Assembly (NCBI GenBank): GCA_035610365.1
Contig: CM069436.1
Span: 36,277,117-36,341,116, forward strand
Reading direction: 5' to 3'
Source: Aquatica leii
Lineage: Eukaryota > Arthropoda > Insecta > Coleoptera > Lampyridae
DNA: 64,000 bases
Shown here: in pieces, positions 21,880 to 33,689 of the stretch
Position numbering within the stretch: the stretch's first letter is position 1
Layout of the letters: every line of letters begins with the position of its first letter
The notes under the pieces: model-generated
Databases searched by the model: none
What the model was told of the DNA's origin: nothing
Seen by the model: the letters and a program-made list of their open reading frames with translations, nothing else
Translations under genes and position numbers: made by a program

Positions 21880-21961
21880 AAATTACTGAAGTAATTGCTT
21901 TTATCCAACCTCCTAAAAGAAGGGGTCATTAATTTGATCAAATTTTAAAATTGTAAGTATT

Positions 21962-22080
21962 GTATTTTCTATTCTAAATTACTTATATCTAAGTTTCCAG
22001 TAGTTTGCACGTATGACTGTACGTACATATCAGGTTGTTGTTACAATTAATTATAAAACTTTTTTTGTTTTTGAATATAA
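21962..22080. repeat. Unclassified repeat shared with 57.1 kb
   Basis: From GTAAGTATTGTATTTTC onward this flank follows 57102-57216 in the same order: TTTTCTATT, CACGTATGACTGTACGTACATA against CACACGTACATAC, GGTTGT, CAATT, AAACT, TTTTTTG. Similarity is moderate, suggesting two old copies of one interspersed repeat; the palindromic PLE landed in this copy. Confidence 0.45.
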
Positions 22081-22092
22081 CTGTAAAGGGTA

Positions 22093-24999
22093 TGCTCGGT
22101 AGGAGGGTGGAGCGAAAAACCTTACATTTAAATTTGATTAAGCCTATACGCGGAAAAGTGGTCTAGCTATAAGATATTGCACCAAAAAAAAAATGAACTC
22201 GATCGGACATGATTTAGCGGTGCCCCCACCACTTTGAAAATCACGCCACGCGTTCATTAGTACTATATGCGCCGGCCGTTTGTTTTAGTATCCGTTTAGT
22301 ATTCAATAGAGTTCGGACGTGTTTATATCGCTGTTAACTTTAAAATTGACGTTTCGGGATCGACTATCTTGAAAATTTTTCTGAACAGTGGTGTACAGTT
22401 ATTATTTATTGTTGGTGTTTTGTGCTAATAATTAAATAAAAATGCCAAAAACTAGAAATGTGGTCAAGTGTCCTATATTTGGAGCTCCTCGTACATTTAT
22501 GGACAATTTGCTTCCTACTTATGCCGACATTATGCGAAATTATTTATTTATTAGGCAAATGTTGCTAGATTCGTCAGCAAACAAAGCAGAGCCAACAATA
22601 ACAAACATTTCCTCAATTTTACTAACCGAAATTAAAGTGATATTGTCGAAGTCCTCTATTCCTATCGTGTCAGATCAACAAATTTTGCATTTGATAAAGG
22701 AGTTCCACAAAAAATATAGAAATTTCAAAAAACCTATCAAAAATCGCAAAACAGATCACCTGAATTCAAAACTGAACAACTTTAAAAATGTTTATGAAAA
22801 CAAACTTTTTGACATTTCCTTGTGCAAATGTAAGAATATTTCTTTATGTAGCTGCGAAATAAAAGTTCCAGTGAGAGAACGAACTTTTTTAAGTGACCAA
22901 AGAAGTGAGCGAAAAATGGTAATTGGGTCTGTTGATCGGGCAACAACAAAAAGAATTGAACGTGCTGCATACAGAAAAGCGACGGAGACCACTACTGCAG
23001 CAAGATCGTCTGGCCTGAATGAATGTCACCTGTTCCCAAAGCCTTCAACATCAAAAAGGCTTTATTGACGAAGGTTCAGGTAATGAAAGTTCAGACAAAA
23101 ACAGTTCAGGTGAAGTGGAAATGAACAACAGTCGCATTGAAGCGAATCGTTGTGATTCGCTCCAAAATACAAATCAAATGCGTGTAAAACTGCCTAGCTT
23201 AGCTCAAGCTTGCGATCGTACGGGCGTTTCTGACAGATCGGCTGCTACTATTGTCAGTGCAGTGCTGAAAGATTTGGGCTTAATCAACGAAGATAGAACT
23301 GAAAAAATAATAGACAGAAGCAAAGTAAGAAGAGAAAGAAAGAAAAACAGAGACAACGAGTGTAAAAAACCAGAGACCATAAGTAAACCTCTAAAAGCAA
23401 TCTATTTTGACGGTCGCAAAGACAGCACACTTTTCCAAGAAAAGAGAGGCAACAAATACTACAAGAAAACAGTAGTAGAAGAACACATTGTACTGCTATC
23501 TGAACCAGGATCAAAATATTTTGGGCACTTGGCGGTACCATCCGGAACTGCCGAAAATATTGAACAAAGTCTTCTATCTTTTTTGCAAACAAACACAAAT
23601 TTATTAGATTTGGTTGCTGTAGGCTGCGATGGTACGGCAGTTAATACTGGTATCCATAACGGAGTAATTCGTCGTTTAGAAGTCCACTTGAACAGACCAC
23701 TGCAATGGTTCATTTGCTTATTGCATGCCAATGAGCTTCCGCTAAGGCATTTAATACAACATTTAAGTGGCAAAACAACAGGACCTTCCGCATTTTCGGG
23801 AGACATTGGAAAAAAATTGCAGATTTGTGAACAACTGCCTGTAGTAAATTTTCAGAAGATTACTAATGAATTGCCAAATATTGACCCTAGTATTTTGAGT
23901 AGCGATCAGAAATATATGCTTGAAATTAGTATTGCTGTTTCATCTGGAAAAGTTCTAAGCGGTTTAGCTGACCGACAACCTGGTAAAATAGCTCATTCGC
24001 GGTGGTTAACTACGGCTAATCGAATTTTGCGTTTATATGTGGCCACAAGTAATCCATCAGAAAACTTCGTGCATTTAGCTGAATATACTCAAAAAGTTTA
24101 TATTCCCACTTGGTTTGACATTAAAGTACAGTCATCGTGTAAATATGGGCCTCTTCATTTGTATAACACAATCAGACGCTCAAGATTTTGCCAGATATTT
24201 TGAGAACAATTGTTGATAGAACAATTCATACTAATGGATATTTTGCGCATCCTGAAAACTTGCTGCTGGCAATGCTTGGCGATACCAGGTTACATATTCG
24301 AGAACTCGCTATAAGGCGCATTTTGAAATGTCGGTCTCAAACATCTGTCACTCTCCGAAAGTTTAAAATACCTGACATTAATTTTAATGCTACTAATTAC
24401 ACAGAACTGATAGAATGGCATAACAAACACACTACTATCAATATAACTGAGCAGCCAATTACCAAACACTTTTCTGATCAGCTGTTGAAAAGCATGATTG
24501 CAAAGGTTCCAGAAGAAATAGAGATTTTAAAATTCCCTTGCCATACCCAAGCTGTGGAACGTTGTATTAAATTGGTAACGGAAGCATCATCCTTAGTGTG
24601 TGGTGCCGAAGCAAGAGATGGTTTTATTAGAGCACGAATCTCATCTCGCACCGCAATGCCTAAATTCAATACGAAATGCGGGTTTTTCAAAACTTTGTAA
24701 GTTTTTTGATTTATTTCATAGAACAAAATGTATGTTTTGTAAGTTTTCTTTTAATAAATGCATTCTCTTTGAATTTTTTCATTATTTTTATATCAATGCA
24801 ATATTATTATTATCCTTGATATACATTTTCCGAAATTAAAAATTATTCATGGTCTCTGGGGCACCGCTAACTATTATCAGAAAAAACTGAAATTTTACTA
24901 AAACAATCCACTGTATATGAGACCACTTTTCCGCATATAGGACCAAATAAATTTTGAAAAAAATATTTACACCTATACTTTCGCTCCACCCTGCTCGGG
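22093..24999 (+). mobile_element. Nearly complete 2.9-kb DNA transposon, superfamily uncertain
   Basis: The termini are inverted: left GAGGGTGGAGCGAAA (22103 on) and right, reverse complement of 24976-24992, AGGGTGGAGCGAAAG. The word GCTCGG borders both ends (22094-22099 and 24993-24998), a likely part of a 6 to 8-bp target duplication. Further inward are two more matched inverted words: TATACGCGGAAAAGTGGTCT at 22145-22164 with its partner at 24920-24939 (one mismatch), and TAGCGGTGCCCC at 22215-22226 with its exact partner at 24858-24869. The interior carries one long transposase-like gene in three overlapping frames. An eight-base duplication and an RNase H-like CDGT motif would suit hAT, but the protein does not show the usual hAT dimerisation tail, so I leave the superfamily open. 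Confidence 0.8.
22442..24700 (+). pseudogene. Transposase-like gene of the 2.9-kb element, two frameshifts
   Basis: The start MPKTRNVVKCP at 22442 follows an AATAAAA context. Part 1 (to 23068) is basic and holds a short cysteine cluster (CKCKNISLCSCE). Part 2 (to 24203) holds LPSLAQACDRTGVSDRSAA (helix-turn-helix-like), YFDGRKDSTLFQEK, VAVGCDGTAVNTG, LQWFICLLHANELPLRHL, TGPSAFSGDIGK and HSRWLTTANRILRLYVA. Part 3 (24188-24700) continues with IRELAIRRILKCR and stops. The acidic residues in YFDGR and GCDGT are plausible first and second metal ligands of an RNase H-like fold. I recall similar proteins from hemipterans, Hydra and other invertebrates annotated as uncharacterised. Single-base shifts near 23057 and 24190 interrupt an otherwise open protein of about 750 residues, so the copy is young. 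Confidence 0.75.
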
Positions 25000-25121
25000 T
25001 TCTTGTAATTATTTAGATATTGCATATTTGTATTCTACTTACCAATATAAATCTGTTTGTTTGGAATGTAAAAGCAATTGATCGCATTCATCTAAATCTA
25101 CTTCTCTTCTCTTTTCTAACC

Positions 25122-25399
25122 TCTCTATAATAAAGATTGTATTATCCATTGTGAATCTCAAAATGGGATTTTTAATTATAATTTTAAATAATTTTATGCC
25201 TTTCCCATATACGTAACTGTTTATTTATTTATTAGTTATTGGCGGCGACATGTTTCGACCTAACGGTCATCATCAGGCCTAATTAATAAATAAATTAATA
25301 AATTAAAATTAAACAGTCGCCGCCAATAACTAATAAATAAATAAACAGTTACGTATATGGGAAAGGCATAAAATTATTTAAAATTATCTCTATAATAAA
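25122..25399. mobile_element. Palindromic hammerhead element with 13-bp target duplication
   Basis: TCTCTATAATAAA occurs at 25122-25134 and 25387-25399. Between them, arms of about 70 bp (about 25179-25249 and 25313-25384) are perfect inverted repeats, from AATTTTAAATAATTTTATGC to GGCGGCGAC. The roughly 60-bp centre contains a complete PLE-type hammerhead on the minus strand followed by an AT-rich tail. This is the same design as the element at 21.6-21.9 kb but a different sequence subfamily. No ORF. Confidence 0.75.
25244..25279 (-). ncRNA. Hammerhead ribozyme with intact core (PLE type)
   Basis: Minus strand: stem I arm GGC; CTGATGA; one extra T; stem II GACC-GTTA-GGTC; GAAA; CATG; TC; stem I arm GCC. 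Every invariant core base is present, stem I and stem II pair fully, and stem III is a four-base palindrome (ACATGT with the flanking core bases), so folding would again need two copies or a minimal two-pair stem. The one-base spacer between CTGATGA and stem II is shared with the PLE motifs at 21.67 and 21.85 kb. Confidence 0.8.
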
Positions 25400-28300
25400 A
25401 TAAAAATATATTTGTGTTACAACTTGAGTGTTGTCATTTGTTCTCCTTCAGCCTTGGATAGATTTGTAGTGTGTCTACCATACTAGTTTCTAACCGTTTT
25501 GGCGCTTTTTTAATATTACGTTATAATTAGTAAATCAAGACCTGCAAATCAATTGAGTCAGTTGCTAGCAATTAAGTTATGGAAAAATTTTTGTAACAAC
25601 TATAGCATTAAACTTTTATAGTACTAACTATAACATAAAAAATTAAACGTTGACTGCATCAATTGTAGTAATGCATTTAATGATATTTGTTTTGCTTAGG
25701 AAGTAAATAAATTAAATACTTTAAAATATTAGAGAAACGTTAATTTGATAAATAATTTTTTTAAAAATCTTTTATGCAAAATAGTAAAAAAATTAGTTTA
25801 TTTTGAATGGCTGTTGCACTATTTATGATCAGCAATAGTTGTAGCAATCAAATATAAACGCATAAAATTCAACGTTATCAAATTATTTCAACGTCAATGT
25901 GAAGTATTAAAAAAGGTTTCATTGCCTACCTTAGCAAACGTCAACTTTTTTCAGCAGTGTACATAACTAAACAACAATTTTATTGTATGACATGTAAAAA
26001 GTTTACGGGTTGTAAATTTTGATGTAATTTTTGTAGCAGCTACTTAGGCCAGAATTTTGTGGTTAACACTGTATAAACACGTTTTTAAAATTCAAAAAAC
26101 TTTATATACAAGATTATCGTAAGTGCATTAATGTTATTAAGTTTAACGGAACGTAATAATTTTGCATAAATAAAAGATAGGATTGACGCAAGAAGGAATT
26201 TATGTAAAATACCGCCCTTTTGGCCGCGATTAGACTACTGTAGCGTACGTTCATGCATTTCAGGTTATTAACGCCACTTTTTTAATGTGCAATTGTTTAT
26301 TTACAAAAAAATGTAGATATTCTTGAAAACTAATAAATTTGCGGTGAAAGCATATTCGTAGATTATTTGTAAACAGATTTGTTCAAAACATCTTTTTACC
26401 TAAATCGCCCTTTTTTTAAAGATATCGCATCATAGTAAATTTATTCCCACACAACTTGTTATTAAAATCATAATAACCAAATTATTCATATGTACGCATT
26501 TAATTTTTAAATGTTTGGGAAATATGATACACACTACTGGATTTTAAGTTTTAGCACTCCTTCTACAATGCGGTTTACTGTGATTATTAAAGATGTGCTT
26601 TGTAATACATATTATTTTAATAATTATGTTACATCGGTAACTCAAATATTGTACTACGTTAGGTGCGCGAAAAATGATTGACGTTCCGAAGTTCTAGTAG
26701 TGTTATTATCTAATAACATTTTTAAAGATCATTTTGACGTTTTGTTTATATCGAGTGTTATTTATATTTTTTGTCATTTTTTTTCTTATTTTTATATTTT
26801 AAAATTATTATTATCATAACTATTCAACAATATTTGTATTTTCGGCAGGTAAGTACTGAATAACATATGTAATTTTAACGTTATCTAGTTTTTGTAATTT
26901 TATATTAATAGCATTTTACAATGTTTATTTATTCTTTTTAAAGTTGCATCGATCAATTTATCAAACATTTAAGAAAACTTTAATTATACTTTTAGACAAC
27001 ATAAAGATCTAATTAACTTTTTTAACACCCTGACTGCCATGTCGAACGCTTTCAATTGACAGGATCTTTAACAGTCGAACCAAGCGCAATACCATTAGAT
27101 GAACCATCTTACGCTATTTGTGGTTTACGGTAGTGGGGCGTAAATAAAATGCGGAAACATACGTGTTTAGTGCATCAAATATTGCAAATAGCTGTATTTT
27201 ACATTTAGAGTTGTTTAATGTCTTACACTGACTGTAACTGCGGTTTGTTTGCTTCTTTTTAGTGTTGGAAACACTTATAGGATGCTTGATTCGAAGGTTG
27301 ATGTAACAAAACGATGAAACGCTCAGATGAAACAAAGCTGGAACTTGCGGTGATGACGTTTTATGTTTTAAAAATATAATAAGTTTTAATTTTACTCAGC
27401 AGTTATAAAAAATAACTATAGTAATTGCAGAATTAGATCCGCGCGAGCTTTCGCCTTGTACGCTGCAAAAACGGGACAATACAGATGAAACTTGCACATA
27501 AACAATTTATTGAGAACAAAATTTACTACAAAGAAACCAGCAGGAGTGTACAATTATATCTAGTAGTTTAAGAGTTACAGAATTTTAATGTAATATAAAA
27601 CATTTTTGTGCAACTTTGCACGCTTATATCTTCTAAACTATTGAACATGTGTGTTTGAGTCGAGTTGCTTTTGGTGACCGCCGTGGTTTTTTTTGCGGCT
27701 CTACGGAACCGATAATTTATGTTCAAGTTTTAATGTGTAAACGAAATAATTTAATAAACCTGATTTATAAAGTTTAATAATAAAAATTATCAGTAATTAC
27801 TAGTTTAAATCATAAACGATTTCACTGTTAAGTTATCAACATAGGACGAAAGTATGTAAATTAAAATTTGAGTAAATTTTGAATGTTGAAATTGTATCAA
27901 CAGTCAAGCAATTGTAAAGATTGTTAGCGTTATAAATCTGTTAAAATTAAAGAAAGGATTCATGTTAAAGTAAAGTTCATCTCTTTAATGCTTTTTATAG
28001 TCAGTAGCGCATTTGTTTAATATTAATAGAAAAAAAAATTGTAGAATAGGTAAAAAAGAGAATTTAATAAAAAGGCATGTCGATTATTTCGCGTGGCAAA
28101 ATGTTTTTAGTGGGAGTCCAGTCTGCTGTAAGTCTTCTTTAGATATGACAAGGAATCGAACGTGACAATCTGTTTAAAGAAACCAATTTTTAAACTGTGG
28201 GTGCACATTTCCAAAGATGAAATCTCCACTTTACAACTTTTACATCTGAAAAGATGTGGCAACGTAGCTCGATTTGTGACATAATCTTAGAAACTGTAAA

Positions 28301-29019
28301 ACTGTGAACTGCTATAAAACTCTGGTAAAATCCAGTAATCATTTAGTTTTGTGGTTTTTTATAAAAATGCGCATTAACTAGTTAGAGTGTGGTAAAACAA
28401 TTGTCAGGAATCACGCGATATAAATTGTTTGTTTAATCATAATATGCTTTTTTTTGAGTTTCTCGAAGGTGACTTTTTTCCTTGAATATATCGGAAACCA
28501 TAAAACGTTTAAATTTACTAGTCAAAAACAAATTTGTCAGACAATGTAACATCACTTAGTGCATTTGAACTTTGTTTGTACCTTGTAGCTTTTATTGTGG
28601 AGGAAACCATTCAATTCGCATCATATATAATTAAAAAAAAAAGTTACGCTAAAGTTAAAATAAATCAATGGCACGTTACAAATATCAAAAATACTTGTAA
28701 ATTTGTTTGATTGTGTATGTGTATAAAATTGCATAATCGCCTCAGTTTGGCTTTTTAGTGGTCAACAGAAGTCTTATATAAAAACAAAGTGTCTCAAGTG
28801 CTGACACAAAATCGTTTCAAAATGTTTGTTTGTATAATGCATTTTAAATATAATAAACAAGAGATATCAAGTAAGTTTTTTTGAGTTTTAGCCTGTTCTT
28901 GATGTGCCCAATAAGAACGGAAATAGTCGTAGATGAAAATATAATTCCACGGAGAAGGCGGCTAAAATTTTTGTAGTATATACTTTTCAAAATCTACAAA
29001 TATAGCATTAAAGTATTTA
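25400..29019. other. Long AT-rich stretch, no gene recognised
   Basis: 3.6 kb without readable protein motifs. One spot deserves mention: at 26848-26854 GCAG|GTAAGT is a strong splice-donor consensus after a less AT-biased segment (26650-26770), compatible with a 5' untranslated host exon, but nothing else supports it. The minus-strand frame at 27114-27335 shows no family resemblance. Confidence 0.45.
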
Positions 29020-29640
29020 AGTTGTGCAGTACAAAAGGTCCAGAAGCTGATTCCAAGAGGTTTTTTTCAACTCATCATCGGTTAGTTTTGTTTTGCCGAA
29101 AATTGTTGTGCGTTGCATTTGATATGCTTTACATTTACACAACAGATGCTGCGGAATCTGTTCGTCATCCGCGGCATAAAGGCCTACTTTGCATTTGATG
29201 TAAAAGTTTGTTGGGGTCGCAGTGCCTTGTTATTAGTTGAGTGAGTTTTCTTAACTTTCGTCGACTTAAGCTTGATAGTGTATTTTGACTGTTTGATTGG
29301 GGCTCTGTAAAGAAAAGTTTAGTGCGCTTCACGCTTGAAGAGTTTTTCCATAGTTTCTTATGGTCTGCTGCTAGTTTGCTGCAAATTATTTCTTTTCTGA
29401 TCTTGTAGGCGATTTTGAAGACGGGTTTAGGTCCTTTATATGTCTTTGTTGTATTTTTTTTGCTAGCGCGTCCGTCATTAGGTTTTTCTGGTCTTTTGGT
29501 ATCCAGATAAACTGCGCGTATTGGCAAGTTGTGAATATTTTCAGACTGTTTATGCATGCCATAATCAGTTTAGATTTCATTACTGTCGATTTTAAAGCTA
29601 GCAGTACTTTTTTATTGTCAGTTATGATCAATATCGAACC
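29020..29640 (-). mobile_element. LINE RNase H and C-terminal fragment (Jockey/R1/I group)
   Basis: On the minus strand, starting at about 29631: IITDNKKVLLALKST (RNase H, TDS-type position), then QFIWIPKDQKNLMTDALAKK, which matches the LINE RNase H ending W(I/V)P-x-H-x-G-x-x-x-NE-x-AD-x-LAK. It continues, across frames, with LRKLTQLITRHCDPNKLLHQM, CRG, and DDEQIPQHLLCKCKAYQMQR (29080-29170), the cysteine/histidine tail (E-HLL-C-C) typical of these LINEs. The catalytic His and Glu positions of the first motif are altered. RT and endonuclease are absent: a 5'-truncated copy with frameshifts. About 60 bp of 3' tail may extend left. Confidence 0.8.
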
Positions 29641-29739
29641 GTTTGCGTATGATTTTAAATTAATAATATTTTTGACACACTAGTCTCAAATTTGCCCAAA
29701 TTCAGCATTTGCATTAAAAGTTTGATGCCTTTGCAATTA

Positions 29740-30365
29740 AGGTAAATATAGTAAATGCGCTTTCAATATTTAGTAAAGTAACCAATAATAATGATTTAGA
29801 TTTGGTAATTTCAAATATGTACTGACCGATGTAACAAAAGACGTTTTAATAAAATTGGAATAAAAAAATCTGGTGTGTTATTGTTAACCAAAGCGTTGCT
29901 AGATAAAGGAGAAATATTTTACACTGGTAACTTCTATACCAGTTGCACATTAACGAAAAATTATTTTATACAACAGTGGAAAATGTGGAATCGATAGATC
30001 TAACTAAATAGCTCTACACAGTATCTGTAATCGACAAGATGTAAAATAGTAACGCAATGTTGTGCTCGACTTAGTGACATGTATATCTGTGATAAATGCT
30101 TTTATAATTATAAAAAATTATACAAAATCCACAACAAACATTAATAACTTTACAGAAGACATAGCAAAAAGTTTATGATTTGGCAAAGTACCAACAAATC
30201 TTATTAAAAAAAGCAGATGAGAAAGGGCGTAAGTTATGCAAACTTTATATAAGATTAGTAAAAGCGATCTCAAAATAACAAGCAAATAGAACAGTAAAAA
30301 ATTTTTAAACCTATTGCGATAGATGTGAAGAGAAAGCGACAATGTGCCCTAGGTTGTGATATTGA
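29740..30365 (+). pseudogene. Decayed piggyBac-family transposase, C-terminal half
   Basis: Plus strand: LLDKGEIFYTGNFYTSCTLTKN at about 29890-29960 corresponds to the piggyBac segment usually read LLDxGxxLYxDNFYTS, here with G for the catalytic D. It is followed after a gap by LVTCISVINAFIIIKNY (30070-30120) and INNFTEDIAKSL, matching the helical region LLDxAxVNxFIIYK...LLxFRxxLAxSL, and by VKRKRQCALGCD near 30325, the start of the C-terminal cysteine domain. The YNKTKGGVD part between is deleted. Different in sequence from the piggyBac relics at 6, 40 and 60 kb. Confidence 0.7.
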
Positions 30366-33300
30366 TTCTATTAAATATGCATACACATTCTTAATTATTG
30401 ATTATCTTATATATTATGTTATTTACTATATCTGTTTTTGTTTGTTTTAAGTATTTTAAGGACTCATTGAATTTTTGAATCATTTACAGTAATTTTTTTT
30501 TAATCTGTGTCAGCATTAATATTTTTTGTCATTTTTCGGGAAATTGTTCCAAGTTGTCAATTAAAACTCATTGAATCTAAAACCCATAAGAAACTTAACA
30601 TATTACAGCACATAAACGTCTGATACGGCCCAGAACAAACTTAGTGCTGTCAGCTGTAAACGACTGGCAAACCAAAACTGTACAAAATAGTTGTCAGATA
30701 CAAAAGACTGACATCTCAAAATAAACCAATTTAAAATTAATATGCCGGCGGCTACAGTGTTAAATAAAAATTGCATGTGCAAAAGAGAATTTACAGATAA
30801 GCTTACCATATTCACTGCACCTGTTGTCAAAGACATTTGCAACTGCATAGAAAAAAAAAGTCCTAATAGATCGGTAGTGTTTATTCAAAACTATGTGCTT
30901 TCTAACTTTTGCAAAGTGTAAAGTTTTGTGAATCGTTTAATCAACAGTAATTATCAATTTTACCTATTGGATTTAACTTTTTTTCAAGCAAAGCATGGTT
31001 CTATGTAAGCAATCAAAAATCTACTTAACTTTGCAAAACTACAATTACAACCTTTAAAAGTTGATATAAGAATTGCAATGTTAAAAGAAATAATGATTGG
31101 TTTAATATTTTCTTATACTATTGTAAACACCGAACGTTATGTTGATATTTAGAGTCAATTTTTTAAGGAGCTACATGACAACAAACATAAGTTTGGTTAC
31201 TTTCAGCAAAACAATGTAAGCACTTAAACTACAATTACATTTATTTAACAATTTTACACTGAAAGTGTGGTAAACCAAAGTTTATATCTTCTACTATCTT
31301 TATATCTTATGTCATTACATTTTAACCTTTACGGACCTATAAATCATATACTAAATAAAAATCGGTTGTGCACAATTGGAACATGCAATTACTAATGTTA
31401 TTTGAAATATTAAAATTAATAAAAAATTCAATGTTTTACAAAGTTTAAAGAGAAGAGTTAATACATGTATTGAAACTAAAGAACAACATATTGACTATCA
31501 ATTACAAATAAAATAATTATTGCCAATTTGTTTTTTAAATAAACAAGTATTATTGTTAAGGTGTAACAAATTTTAATTAATTATTTACCTTTAACTTAAA
31601 GGTTACAAATCAAAATTCTCATTTAGTAATATTTGTTTTACTGCTACATACCAATCCAAGGAATTTTGGTTGCCTAACATATATGTCACGTAAGAAGCAG
31701 GGATATATGAATTTACTGTGTAAGTTAATAAAGTTTTTTACACGATTTGTTTATTATTGCTCATTCATTTTTATTTAAGGTGCTATTAGTATTACTTATA
31801 AATTAGAATCTCAAACTAAGTAAAGAAAATTTTATTTAATTATTACTCAGGCAACTATAAAAACAATTTATACCTTAAAATTATACGCTTAATCTATGCA
31901 AACTTTGTGTTTGTTGTATAACCATTTTAAATTGTAATATGTAATAAAATTATGTATGTTGTCATTTTAATTAATTTTCATGTAAAAGATAAACTTCTTA
32001 AACATTATAAAATCTACGTACACATAAAAGCATGTATTTTATAAAGCTTTTAAAATTAAAACCTATTAAAAACAATAAATTAATATTTTATATTATAAAT
32101 ATGTACATGGTGAGAAACAGTAAGCAGTGTAAATCTATAAATAATGTTTCCACGTTAATAAAAACTACTTTGAACATATGTTCTTTTGCATAACCGATAA
32201 ATATTATACTATTTTACTAACAACGCGACGACACTCCTTTTCATCTATTAAACATGATAACACAAAAGCACACTATTGATTTCTTTTATACGTGGCATAC
32301 GGTAATTTTATAAAAATCAATTTAATTATGCGTAGAGTGAGTAAACGTAATTCTACTTATTTTTGTTGGTCTTTATAGTTAACTAAAGGTAAGTTTAATA
32401 AGACTCTTTTTCAACAGAAAAAAAATGACTTTAAAAGTTGTAAAAAATAGTAGGTATGTAGTATACTAAAACAAATTAAATTGTTTTATTACTTAAATAA
32501 ATTAGAAACAATTTGATTTATTATTGTCTATAGATTTGTCTTGTTTTATTAATTTTTCTAATAAAAATATAAAATTACCCAATTTTTATAGTAATGAATA
32601 TACATATTTTACTTACATATTTTGGTTAACACAGAAACTAGTTTACATACACAAAAACAATATAGTCCAACTTAATTTTGTTTATTTAAAAGCAATTTAG
32701 CAACGTAAATTCTAAGCTATTTTAGTATAGTTTGTAGTTTTAAACAATAAATATTTTTGCATTCTAGCATGTTCAATACGATAAGCAAAATCATTTTTTG
32801 CTAGTGTTATCGGGTAACTTAGTGTAATAACGTACGTTATCGTGCGATTCTAAAATTATGTATAGTAGTTACGCAATCCTGCAAAACACTTTATATTTTT
32901 CATTATTATTACTTTACGTAAACTAAACAAAACAAGTTAAAATTGGAACTATCTAAAACAAAACATAAGATGTAGTATTGCAAAAGTAAATAGAAACATA
33001 TTGTTTACTACACAATAAAATAAAATATTATACGAGTTGAAAATAATACCTTAGATTTTAAAACACGTTTGATATTTATTACAATTAAAGCTGATTTCTT
33101 ACCAGGTTAAACTTCTAGACCATTTTTTGAGCTTATTTATTAGCTTCGATTTTGGCAGTAAATTTTGTATATAGGTACAAAAAAAACACTTAAGCTTCAA
33201 TTTTTATAAAATTACTATATTATTATAAAAAAAACATTTTTTTATGATGATTCATGTAATATGCAAAATTATTGAACCATCCTGTAAAAAAATAATTGTT

Positions 33301-33689
33301 TCTGAAAACCAATAATTTTTTATCCAAAATATTGTTTCTTAGATACATATAACAATATAGTTAGTTATTTTAGTTACTTTCTGATTTAATTGTAACATAT
33401 TATGACTTTTAAAATCTTAGATTCTTTAATGAGAGAGGTACCCTATTCATTTAAAGGAACTTTCGTGTCGCTTATTTTACGGTATTACACAGCTTAATAA
33501 AACGCACTAAAGCTACGGACAGAAAGAAGTAGAACAACCCTTACAAAAATTTTGCTTTATTTTAAATTTTATGCTAACTTTTAAAATTTTATTGATTAAA
33601 ACATAGTAGTCATAACCTTAAAAATGTCATTAATGTGTCGCCGATACATTTTTTTGTAAAAATGCCACACGTTAATATTGTTAATACCA
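30366..33689. other. Long AT-rich stretch, no gene recognised
   Basis: 3.3 kb almost without readable content. At 30740-30910 the plus strand is open (MPAATVLNKNCMCKREF...) and might be a middle piece of another piggyBac copy, but I could not align it convincingly. The rest is A/T-rich intergenic sequence. Confidence 0.45.

Larger units (their letters stand above)
21554..21961. mobile_element. Palindromic PLE-derived insertion with 12-bp target duplication
   Basis: ATTGTAAGTATT occurs at 21554-21565 and again at 21950-21961; between the copies lie two inverted arms of about 145 bp (roughly 21592-21737 and 21820-21948) around a spacer of about 80 bp. The arms are about 95 percent alike by eye and each carries a hammerhead motif pointing inward-to-outward on opposite strands, next to GTGAGCGAGCCT. 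PLEs are known to carry hammerheads in their terminal repeats, to occur with inverted terminal repeats and to make target duplications of variable length. No RT remains in this copy, so it appears to be terminal repeats only. Confidence 0.75.

Noticed and set aside
22782-22992. Two minus-strand open frames opposite the 2.9-kb transposon gene
   Set aside because: They lie antisense to a clear coding frame and show no family motif; shadow frames.
23284-23806. Two long minus-strand open frames (104 and 115 codons)
   Set aside because: Antisense to the CDGT/LHANEL region of the transposase-like gene; composition follows the sense codons.
30603-30848. 81-codon minus-strand frame
   Set aside because: No resemblance to any family, and the plus strand here shows faint, unconvincing piggyBac-like wording; probably chance.
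30740-30910. Plus-strand open piece starting MPAATVLNKNCMC as a fifth piggyBac fragment
   Set aside because: Only a loose match to the KNR...GRG...VVxW part of piggyBac; catalytic segments absent.
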